7,957 nt of DNA from Paracoccaceae bacterium (GCA_007131465.1 SLQN01000572.1:1-7957), one strand, 5' to 3'; positions 1-7,952 are shown, counted from the stretch's first letter. Notes: generated by a model not told the origin, from the sequence alone. Translations and numbers: made by a program.

Positions 1-70
1 CATGTTGCCCCGTTCCTCCTCCCTCGGGGCACATGATGGGACTGACAGGCCGTCCTCCTCCCTGGTCTGG
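1..70 (+). ncRNA. CcsR/cuckoo-type sRNA unit A (5' end may lie outside window)
   Basis: Two consecutive hairpins are visible. The first pairs 1-12 with 25-35 (CATGTTGCCCCG against CGGGGCACATG, 11 bp with one bulged T) around a 12-nt loop at 13-24. The second pairs 46-51 with 64-69 (CAGGCC against GGTCTG, one G-U pair) around a 12-nt loop at 52-63. Both loops end in TCCTCCTCCCT. Two adjacent stem-loops exposing CCUCCUCCC are the defining architecture of the R. sphaeroides CcsR1-4 RNAs, which belong to the wider 'cuckoo' family. There they are stress-induced, co-transcribed with a DUF1127 gene and cut from a precursor. No promoter is visible because the unit starts at the window edge, so the 5' end is unknown. 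The strand is set by unit B's terminator. Family assignment is from recalled knowledge; the hairpins are seen directly. Confidence 0.8.
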
Positions 71-169
71 AAGTTCCTGGAATAGCGGCCTACGGGCTGT
101 GACATTGTAAAGGCCCGGTCCTCCTCCCTTGGGTCTTGCAAAATCGGCGGTAGTCCCCTCCTCCTCCCT
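14..169 (+). repeat. Four copies of TCCTCCTCCCT, each inside a hairpin loop
   Basis: Identical 11-mers lie at 14-24, 53-63, 119-129 and 159-169, with start-to-start distances of 39, 66 and 40 bp. The short-long-short spacing groups them as two pairs, matching the two sRNA units. The flanking sequence differs between copies but is self-complementary around each one, so selection appears to act on the loop sequence and on the presence of a stem. CCUCC within the motif equals the anti-Shine-Dalgarno core of 16S rRNA. Confidence 0.9.
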
Positions 170-192
170 GGGACTACCGCCTTTCCTTTTTT
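108..192 (+). ncRNA. CcsR/cuckoo-type sRNA unit B, ending in its own terminator
   Basis: This is the second tandem two-hairpin unit. Hairpin 3 pairs 110-117 with 130-137 (AAGGCCCG against TGGGTCTT, 8 bp with two G-U pairs) around the 12-nt loop 118-129. Hairpin 4 pairs 146-157 with 170-181 (12 perfect base pairs) around the 12-nt loop 158-169, followed by a T-tract. Both loops contain TCCTCCTCCCT, as in unit A, while the stems are unrelated in sequence. The 40-nt spacer before the unit (about 70-109) is AT-richer near 101-111 and could hold an RNase E processing site, which is inference. The expected product is an RNA of about 75-85 nt with two C-rich loops able to pair with G-rich Shine-Dalgarno regions. 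The exact 5' end cannot be fixed from sequence. Confidence 0.82.
146..192 (+). terminator. Rho-independent terminator of the sRNA array
   Basis: A 12-bp perfect inverted repeat (GGCGGTAGTCCC at 146-157, GGGACTACCGCC at 170-181) has a 12-nt loop carrying the CCTCCTCCC motif. It is followed by TTTCCTTTTTT at 182-192. On the opposite strand the same stem is followed by GATTTTGC, so it may also weakly terminate the convergent helicase transcript, whose stop codon is 14 bp beyond the T-tract. There is essentially no other room for a terminator between the two transcription units. Confidence 0.9.
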
Positions 193-205
193 GAAAAGCT
201 GAATG

Positions 206-2587
<2,382 letters not shown>

Positions 2588-2629
2588 CGGGGCAAGCCTA
2601 GCGCGATGCGCGCAGGAGGGGAAGTGAAT

Positions 2630-2644
2630 GTTCTGCAAAAGTTC
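2630..2644. promoter_or_regulatory. LexA (SOS) box GTTC-N7-GTTC upstream of uvrD
   Basis: GTTC at 2630-2633 and GTTC at 2641-2644 are separated by exactly seven bases (TGCAAAA). This is the direct-repeat LexA operator of Alphaproteobacteria, originally defined in R. sphaeroides and unlike the E. coli palindrome. It lies 43-57 bp upstream of the uvrD ATG and overlaps the predicted transcription start, a sensible position for repression. uvrD is an SOS gene in many bacteria. The match is exact at all eight specified positions; function is inferred. Confidence 0.75.
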
Positions 2645-2647
2645 TGA

Positions 2648-2675
2648 ATAATCCACAACAATTTTGCGATGTCAG
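2648..2675 (-). promoter_or_regulatory. Putative sigma-70-type promoter of uvrD
   Basis: On the minus strand, CTGACA (2675-2670, 5 of 6 matches to TTGACA) is followed after 16 bp by GATTAT (2653-2648, 4 of 6 matches to TATAAT). Transcription would start near 2641, inside the LexA box, giving a leader of about 55 nt. The -35 hexamer overlaps the stop codon of the upstream small gene, so uvrD could have its own promoter as well as receive read-through. The call rests only on consensus matching and position. Confidence 0.45.
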
Positions 2676-3136
2676 AATATCTTCCCCCTGTCAGCCCCAA
2701 GGACACTCAGGTCACAGGTGGCACCCATCGCGCCCAGTTGTGGCAGATCGTCGTCACCGGGGCCTTGTCGCGTGCCACGCAGCGCGGCAGTTGCCGCCCA
2801 TCTTAGGATCGCGTCTTGCGAACAGCGTGCGTAGACAACCCCTGCGGCAGCCGTGACATGGCGCATCTCGTATTCGAACCGTCCGATATAGCCGTCACGA
2901 TCGATCATCACCACAGCAGGGTCCTTCCCGGTCAGGAAAGCCGCGAACAACGCCTGATGGACGCTGTCGCGCGCCGACGCCTTGCCATCAAGTGCGATCT
3001 CGATGACATGGCGATCCGTCTCGCAATCCACCCGAACATGGCGCTTCATCTCGTAAGTATCGAAGTAATGGCGGGTTTCCGTTTCGCTGCCGCCAAGAAA
3101 TGCGCACAGAAGGGCCGCAAGTTCCACTTCACGCAT
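2672..3136 (-). CDS. Conserved-looking hypothetical protein, possible degenerate PD-(D/E)xK-like fold
   Basis: The gene encodes 154 aa from the ATG at 3136. A TTG at 3160 would add eight residues but sits in the GTTAAC repeats, so I do not prefer it; no strong Shine-Dalgarno is seen for either. I do not recognise a named family. The core VRVDCETDRHVIEIALDGK (about 34-52) followed by a helix-like ARDSVHQALFAAFLTG and a strand AVVMID near 74-79 has the strand-strand-helix-strand order of the PD-(D/E)xK nuclease fold, with D37, E46, D50 and K52 as possible acidic/lysine positions. The spacing is not canonical, so this is a guess. There is no signal peptide or membrane segment. The C-terminal third (about 120-154) looks poorly ordered (GTRQGPGDDD). 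Codon use looks coding (GC-rich third positions). The gene lies 84 bp upstream of uvrD on the same strand and could share its transcript. Confidence 0.75.
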   Translation of the reverse strand: MREVELAALLCAFLGGSETETRHYFDTYEMKRHVRVDCETDRHVIEIALDGKASARDSVHQALFAAFLTGKDPAVVMIDRDGYIGRFEYEMRHVTAAAGVVYARCSQDAILRWAATAALRGTRQGPGDDDLPQLGAMGATCDLSVLGADRGKIF

Positions 3137-3152
3137 CTTGACCAACACCCGC

Positions 3153-3179
3153 GTTAACAAAGGTTAACAAATGGTTAAC
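3153..3179. promoter_or_regulatory. Triple GTTAAC array, candidate CtrA binding sites
   Basis: GTTAAC occurs at 3153-3158, 3163-3168 and 3174-3179, spaced 10 and 11 bp, so all three lie on one face of the helix. The right pair reads TTAA-N7-TTAAC (3164-3179), the CtrA box of Alphaproteobacteria; the left pair is TTAA-N6-TTAA. The array sits between two divergent genes, 17-43 bp upstream of the small minus-strand gene's ATG and about 80 bp upstream of the dehydrogenase ATG. CtrA is the obvious candidate regulator, but another dimeric factor could bind such half-sites. Confidence 0.5.
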
Positions 3180-3221
3180 ACGCCGGCCTGCACCGTTCAA
3201 GCCGCGCGGTGCTGCCACTTC

Positions 3222-3253
3222 TGGACATTCCTGGTGACGACCCGTCATATACT
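3222..3253 (+). promoter_or_regulatory. Weak candidate promoter for the hydroxy-acid dehydrogenase gene, possibly leaderless
   Basis: TGGACA at 3222-3227 (5 of 6 to TTGACA) and TATACT at 3248-3253 (5 of 6 to TATAAT) are separated by 20 bp, longer than ideal; CATATA at 3246-3251 would give 18 bp. The -10 ends only four bases before the ATG at 3258, so transcription would begin at or next to the start codon and yield a leaderless mRNA. That fits the absence of a Shine-Dalgarno there. This is inference from consensus alone. Confidence 0.3.
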
Positions 3254-3257
3254 GCCA

Positions 3258-4421
3258 ATGGACCCGTTGATGCGATACCCCGCCCTGTCAGACCTGAAAC
3301 GTGCCTGCAAACGGCGCGTGCCCTGGTTTGTCTGGGAATATCTGGACAGCGCCACAGGCAGCGAATCCGTCAAGCCGCGCAACCGCGCCGCATTGGAAGA
3401 CGTGTTGTTTCGCCCCGCGATCCTGCGCGGCCCGATCACGCCCGATCTGACGACCCGTCTGCTGGGGCAGGACCATGCGTTGCCGGTGGGTGTCGCGCCT
3501 GTCGGCATGTCGGGGCTGATCTGGCCCGGCGCAGAGGCCGCCCTCGCGGCCATGGCCGCGAAAACCCGCCTGCCCTATTGTCTGAGCACAGTCGCCACCC
3601 GCCTGCCTGAGGAGATCGGCCCGATTGCAGGCGATATGGGCTGGTTCCAGCTATATCCGCCCAAGGACCCCGACATCCGCGCCGATATCCTGCGGCGCGC
3701 CAGACAGGCAGGCTTCGGGACGCTGGTGCTGACCGTCGATCTGCCCGGCCCCTCGCGGCGCGAGCGCCAGTTGCGCGCCCAACTCGCGATTCCGCCAAGA
3801 CTGACACCCGCGATGCTGTGGCAGATTGCACAGCGCCCGGCATGGGCGCTTGGCACGCTGCGCCACGGCCAGCCGCGCCTGCGCCTGATGGAAGACTACC
3901 TCAAGCTCGACGGCAACGCGCCCTCGACCGCGCATCCCGGCTATCTGCTGCGCGCCGCCCCCGACTGGGACTACCTGCATCAGGTGCGCGCCATTTGGGA
4001 CGGACCGCTGGTCATCAAGGGCGTGCTGGACCCGGAGGATGCGCTGCGCCTGCGCGATGCGGGCGCGGATGCGATCTGGGTTTCGAACCATGGCGGGCGG
4101 CAATTCGACGCCGCGCCTGCCGCGCTGAACGCGCTGCGCGATATCCGCCACAAGCTGGGACCGGAGATACCACTTATCTACGATGGCGGCGTGGAATCCG
4201 GCCTTGATGTTCTGCGCGCGCTTGCCCTCGGGGCGGATTTCACCATGCTCGGGCGCGGCTGGCATTACGCGCTGGGGGCACTGGGGCCGGCGGGCGCGGG
4301 GCATCTGGCCGAAATCCTGCGCGCCGATCTGGTGGCGAACATGATGCAGATGGGCATCACCCGCCCACAGGAGGCGGCAAGCCGCCTTTGCCACGACCTT
4401 GATCGCGACCGTGACCCGTGA
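3258..4421 (+). CDS. FMN-dependent alpha-hydroxy-acid dehydrogenase (LldD/glycolate oxidase family)
   Basis: A 387-aa protein of the usual family length, expected to be an FMN TIM barrel oxidising an L-2-hydroxyacid (lactate, glycolate or similar) to the 2-oxoacid. Family landmarks in order: WEYLD with Tyr28 near the substrate carboxylate; QLY with Tyr133; TVD with Asp161; VIKGV with the FMN-contacting Lys254; and SNHGGRQFD, which holds the catalytic base His278 and the substrate-binding Arg281. The FMN-phosphate region follows as DGGVESGLD (309-317) and LGRG with Arg333. The usual Arg after DGGV is Glu313 here, and LGRP is LGRG. The start at 3258 is chosen because the family homology begins there. 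An ATG at 3171 has an AAAGG at 3159-3163 but adds 29 residues unlike the family and overlaps the GTTAAC array; an ATG at 3270 is also possible. Substrate cannot be fixed from sequence; the pyc neighbour favours lactate. Confidence 0.9.
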   Translation: MDPLMRYPALSDLKRACKRRVPWFVWEYLDSATGSESVKPRNRAALEDVLFRPAILRGPITPDLTTRLLGQDHALPVGVAPVGMSGLIWPGAEAALAAMAAKTRLPYCLSTVATRLPEEIGPIAGDMGWFQLYPPKDPDIRADILRRARQAGFGTLVLTVDLPGPSRRERQLRAQLAIPPRLTPAMLWQIAQRPAWALGTLRHGQPRLRLMEDYLKLDGNAPSTAHPGYLLRAAPDWDYLHQVRAIWDGPLVIKGVLDPEDALRLRDAGADAIWVSNHGGRQFDAAPAALNALRDIRHKLGPEIPLIYDGGVESGLDVLRALALGADFTMLGRGWHYALGALGPAGAGHLAEILRADLVANMMQMGITRPQEAASRLCHDLDRDRDP

Positions 4422-4438
4422 CCCGATCCAACAAGACC

Positions 4439-4468
4439 TTTACTGCACCGCAGAAATCGGCCTAGAAA
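4439..4468 (+). promoter_or_regulatory. Weak candidate pyc promoter
   Basis: TTTACT (4439-4444) and TAGAAA (4463-4468) lie 18 bp apart, each matching four of six consensus positions. The start would be near 4475, which is the left arm of the inverted repeat. An 87-bp gap between the dehydrogenase stop and the pyc ATG leaves room for a promoter, but read-through from the upstream gene is equally possible. Confidence 0.2.
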
Positions 4469-4474
4469 TCTGAC

Positions 4475-4491
4475 AAGACAGGCGCTGTCTT
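4475..4491. promoter_or_regulatory. 7-bp inverted repeat in the pyc leader (operator or mRNA hairpin)
   Basis: AAGACAG (4475-4481) and CTGTCTT (4485-4491) are perfect inverted repeats around GCG. The element ends six bases before the pyc Shine-Dalgarno. It could be an operator for a dimeric repressor or a small 5'-leader hairpin. It is not a convincing terminator because only three T residues follow the stem core. No regulator is identifiable from the sequence. Confidence 0.4.
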
Positions 4492-4496
4492 TGCCA

Positions 4497-4504
4497 AAGG
4501 GGGG
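4497..4504 (+). promoter_or_regulatory. Strong Shine-Dalgarno of pyc that decides the start
   Basis: AAGGGGGG at 4497-4504 lies four bases before the ATG at 4509; taking AAGGGG as the core, the spacing is six. It places translation start at 4509 instead of an in-frame TTG at 4491, which would put this sequence inside the gene. The unusually long G-run is also a potential pairing partner of the C-rich loops of the sRNAs at 1-192. Confidence 0.75.
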
Positions 4505-4508
4505 CCAT

Positions 4509-7500
4509 ATGGCCGAGTTCAAGAAGATCCTCATCGCCAACCGCGGCGAAATTGCGATCCGTGTCATGCGTGCTGCCAATGAACTGGGCAAACGCACAGT
4601 TGCGGTCTATGCCGAGGAAGACAAGCTGGGCCTGCACCGGTTCAAGGCCGATGAAGCCTACCGCATCGGCGAGGGGCTGGGACCCGTCGCGGCCTATCTC
4701 TCGATTGACGAGGTCATTCGCGTGGCCAAGGCGTCGGGTGCGGATGCGATCCATCCGGGCTATGGCCTGTTGTCGGAAAACCCCGATCTGATCGATGCCT
4801 GCGTGGCCAACGGGATCACTTTCATCGGGCCGCGCGCGGACACCATGCGCGCACTGGGCGACAAGGCCAGCGCCCGGCAAGTGGCGATCAAGGCGGGCGT
4901 GCCCGTGATCCCCGCGACCGAAGTTCTGGACGATGACATGGACAAGATCCGCGCGATGGCGCGCGAGGTCGGCTATCCGCTGATGCTCAAGGCCAGTCAT
5001 GGCGGGGGCGGGCGCGGCATGCGCCCGATCCTGTCCGAGGACGAGGTCGAGGCGAAGGTCCGCGAAGGCCGACGCGAGGCTGAAGCCGCCTTCGGCAATG
5101 GCGAGGGCTATCTGGAAAAGATGATCGAGCGCGCCCGCCATGTCGAGGTGCAGTTGCTGGGCGACACGCATGGCAATCTCTATCATCTGTATGAACGCGA
5201 CTGCACGGTCCAGCGGCGCAACCAGAAAGTGGTCGAGCGCGCCCCTGCCCCCTATCTGAGCGATGATCAGCGCGCCGCCATCTGTGAAGAAGCGCTGAAG
5301 ATCGGGCGCGCCGTCGGCTACCAGAACGCCGGAACCGTCGAATTCCTGATGGATATGGATGACGAGAAGTTCTACTTCATCGAAGTGAACCCGCGGGTGC
5401 AGGTGGAACATACGGTCACCGAGGAAGTGACCGGCATCGACATCGTCAAGGCCCAGATCCGCATCGCCGAAGGCGCGACCCTGTCAGAGGCCACCGGCAC
5501 ACCGTCGCAGGGCGATGTCACGCTGTCGGGCCATGCCCTGCAATGCCGCGTGACGACCGAGGACCCGCTGAACAATTTCATCCCCGATTACGGGCGCCTG
5601 ACCGCCTATCGCAGCGCCACGGGCATGGGCATCCGGCTTGATGGCGGCACGGCCTATGCCGGGGGGGTCATCACACGGTATTACGATTCGCTTCTGGTCA
5701 AGGTCACGGCCTGGGCCCCCACCCCGACCGAGGCCATCGCCCGGATGGACCGCGCGCTGCGCGAATTCCGCATTCGCGGGGTCAGCACCAATATCGCCTT
5801 TGTCGAGAACCTGCTCAAACACCCGACCTTCGTGGACATGAGCTATACCACCAAGTTCATCGACACCACCGAAGACCTGTTCAGTTTCCGCAAGCGCCGC
5901 GACCGGGCCACGAAGATCCTGACCTATGTCGCCGACATTACCGTGAACGGCCACCCCGAAACCGCAGGCCGCGCCCTGCCACCTGCCGGGATCCGCACAC
6001 CAGTCGCGCCCAAGGTCAGCGGCGAACCGCCGCGTGGCGCGAAACAGATCCTCGATGAACAGGGGCCACAGGCCGTGGCCGACTGGATGGCGGCAGAAAA
6101 ACGCCTGCTTCTGACCGACACGACCATGCGCGACGCCCATCAGTCTTTGCTGGCAACCCGCATGCGTTCGATCGACATGATCCGCGTGGCCCCCGCCTAT
6201 GCCCATATGCTGCCGCAGCTTTTCTCGGTCGAATGCTGGGGCGGCGCCACGTTCGATGTGGCCTACCGGTTCTTGCAGGAATGCCCCTGGCAGCGCCTGC
6301 GCGACCTGCGCGCGCGCATGCCCAACCTGATGACGCAGATGCTGCTGCGGGCCTCGAACGGGGTCGGTTATACCAATTACCCGGACAATGTGGTGCAGTT
6401 CTTCGTCAAACAGGCCGCCGAAACCGGGGTGGACGTGTTTCGCGTCTTCGACAGCCTGAACTGGGTCGAGAACATGCGCGTCGCGATGGACGCGGTGATT
6501 GAACAGAACAAGGTTTGCGAGGGCACGATCTGCTACACGGGCGATATCCTGAACCCCGAGCGGGCGAAATATGACCTGAAATACTATGTCAGGATGGGCA
6601 AGGATCTGCGCGATGCAGGCGCGCATGTGCTGGGGCTGAAGGACATGGCGGGGCTTCTGAAACCCGCCTCGGCCCGGTTGCTGATCCGCGCGCTGAAGGA
6701 AGAGGTCGGGCTGCCGATCCATTTCCACACGCATGACACGGGCGGGATTGCAGGCGCGACGATCCTGGCTGCCGCCGAAGCCGGGGTGGATGCCGCAGAC
6801 GCGGCGATGGATGCGCTGTCGGGCAATACCTCGCAGCCGACCCTCGGCTCGATCGTCGAGGCGCTGCGCTTTACCGAGCGCGATACGGGTCTGGACATGG
6901 CGGCCATCCGCAAGATTTCGGATTACTGGGAAGAAGTGCGCGCGCATTATGCCGCGTTTGAATCCGCGCAGCAGGCGCCGTCGTCCGAGGTCTATCTGCA
7001 CGAAATGCCGGGCGGGCAGTTCACCAACCTCAAGGCACAGGCGCGATCCATGGGGCTGGAAGACCGCTGGCCGGAAATCGCGCGCACCTATGCCGATGTG
7101 AACATGATGTTCGGCGATATCGTGAAGGTCACGCCTTCGTCCAAGGTGGTGGGCGACATGGCGCTGATGATGGTCAGCCAGGGGCTGACGCGCGCCGATG
7201 TCGAGAACCCCGACCGCGATGTCAGCTTCCCCGATTCCGTCATCGACATGCTGCGCGGCAATCTGGGCCAGCCCCCCGGTGGATGGCCTGCGGCAATCTT
7301 GCGCAAGGTCCTCAAGGACGACACGCCGCTGAGCGACCGGCCCGGAAAGCACCTGCCACCGGTCGATCTGGAAGCCGAGCGCGAAAAGCTGATCGCCGAT
7401 CTGGATGGCTACAATATCGATGACGAGGATCTGAACGGCTATCTGATGTATCCCAAGGTCTATCTGGATTACATGGGCCGCCATCGCAGCTATGGACCCG

Positions 7501-7952
7501 TGCGCACGCTGCCCACGCGGACCTTTTTCTACGGGATGGAACCGGGCGAGGAGATTTCGGCGGAAATCGACCCCGGCAAGACCCTGGAGATCCGGCTGAT
7601 CACTGTGGGCGAGACGGCGGATGATGGCGATGTGAAAGTGTTTTTCGAACTGAACGGCCAGCCCCGCACGATCCGCGTGCCCAACCGCGAGGTGAAGGCC
7701 AAGACCGCCCAGCGGATGAAGGCCGAGCCGGGCAATTCCGATCATGTCGGCGCGCCGATGCCGGGGTCTGTCGCCTCGGTGGCGGTCAGTGTCGGAACGA
7801 AGGTGAAGCCGGGGGATCTGCTGCTGACGATCGAAGCGATGAAGATGGAAACGGGCCTTCATGCTGACCGGGACGCGACAGTGAAAGCGGTGCATGTGCA
7901 GCCCGGCACCCAGATCGAAGCGAAAGACCTGTTGATCGAATTGGAAGGGTAA
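4509..7952 (+). CDS. pyc: Pyruvate carboxylase (biotin-dependent, single-chain alpha4 type)
   Basis: A complete 1147-aa enzyme, the usual length, converting pyruvate, bicarbonate and ATP to oxaloacetate in the cytoplasm for anaplerosis and gluconeogenesis. Domain order (1147-aa numbering): biotin carboxylase about 1-450, opening with KILIANRGEIAIRVMRA. It holds the ATP-grasp loop KASHGGGGRGM near 161-171, the ERDCTVQRRNQK segment near 229-240 and the active-site EVNPRVQVEH 292-301. The carboxyltransferase domain begins near 530 with LLTDTTMRDAHQS (metal ligand Asp537). It also holds the carbamylated-lysine motif GLKDMAG (Lys711) and the metal-binding HFHTHD (His740 and His742). The biotin carrier domain ends the protein with EAMKMET, biotinyl Lys1112. 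All key residues are present and there is no frameshift. The region joining the two catalytic domains (about 450-530) is the allosteric/tetramerisation part. The stop TAA is five bases from the window end, so a downstream terminator cannot be seen. It lies 87 bp after the dehydrogenase gene on the same strand. Confidence 0.98.
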   Translation: MAEFKKILIANRGEIAIRVMRAANELGKRTVAVYAEEDKLGLHRFKADEAYRIGEGLGPVAAYLSIDEVIRVAKASGADAIHPGYGLLSENPDLIDACVANGITFIGPRADTMRALGDKASARQVAIKAGVPVIPATEVLDDDMDKIRAMAREVGYPLMLKASHGGGGRGMRPILSEDEVEAKVREGRREAEAAFGNGEGYLEKMIERARHVEVQLLGDTHGNLYHLYERDCTVQRRNQKVVERAPAPYLSDDQRAAICEEALKIGRAVGYQNAGTVEFLMDMDDEKFYFIEVNPRVQVEHTVTEEVTGIDIVKAQIRIAEGATLSEATGTPSQGDVTLSGHALQCRVTTEDPLNNFIPDYGRLTAYRSATGMGIRLDGGTAYAGGVITRYYDSLLVKVTAWAPTPTEAIARMDRALREFRIRGVSTNIAFVENLLKHPTFVDMSYTTKFIDTTEDLFSFRKRRDRATKILTYVADITVNGHPETAGRALPPAGIRTPVAPKVSGEPPRGAKQILDEQGPQAVADWMAAEKRLLLTDTTMRDAHQSLLATRMRSIDMIRVAPAYAHMLPQLFSVECWGGATFDVAYRFLQECPWQRLRDLRARMPNLMTQMLLRASNGVGYTNYPDNVVQFFVKQAAETGVDVFRVFDSLNWVENMRVAMDAVIEQNKVCEGTICYTGDILNPERAKYDLKYYVRMGKDLRDAGAHVLGLKDMAGLLKPASARLLIRALKEEVGLPIHFHTHDTGGIAGATILAAAEAGVDAADAAMDALSGNTSQPTLGSIVEALRFTERDTGLDMAAIRKISDYWEEVRAHYAAFESAQQAPSSEVYLHEMPGGQFTNLKAQARSMGLEDRWPEIARTYADVNMMFGDIVKVTPSSKVVGDMALMMVSQGLTRADVENPDRDVSFPDSVIDMLRGNLGQPPGGWPAAILRKVLKDDTPLSDRPGKHLPPVDLEAEREKLIADLDGYNIDDEDLNGYLMYPKVYLDYMGRHRSYGPVRTLPTRTFFYGMEPGEEISAEIDPGKTLEIRLITVGETADDGDVKVFFELNGQPRTIRVPNREVKAKTAQRMKAEPGNSDHVGAPMPGSVASVAVSVGTKVKPGDLLLTIEAMKMETGLHADRDATVKAVHVQPGTQIEAKDLLIELEG

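Noticed and set aside
14..169. CRISPR-like repeat array
   Set aside because: The repeats are only 11 bp, spacing is irregular (39, 66, 40), each lies in the loop of its own hairpin, and no cas gene is present.
2588..2656. N-terminal extension of uvrD from a GTG at 2656
   Set aside because: The added 23 residues are not helicase-like and their codons overlap the LexA box and the predicted -10 element.
2649..2657. Near-consensus DnaA box TAATCCACA
   Set aside because: A single site with one mismatch, no cluster, no AT-rich unwinding element or replication gene nearby.
3171..3257. N-terminal extension of the hydroxy-acid dehydrogenase from the ATG at 3171
   Set aside because: The 29 extra residues are Cys-rich and unlike the family, whose usual length fits the 3258 start; the extension also overlaps the GTTAAC array.
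4475..4494. Terminator after the dehydrogenase gene
   Set aside because: The stem is only 7 bp, is not followed by a T-run, and abuts the pyc Shine-Dalgarno.
5484..7895. An 803-codon open frame on the - strand opposite pyc
   Set aside because: The pyc strand has full domain and active-site conservation; the opposite frame is His/Arg/Gln-rich nonsense typical of antisense shadows.
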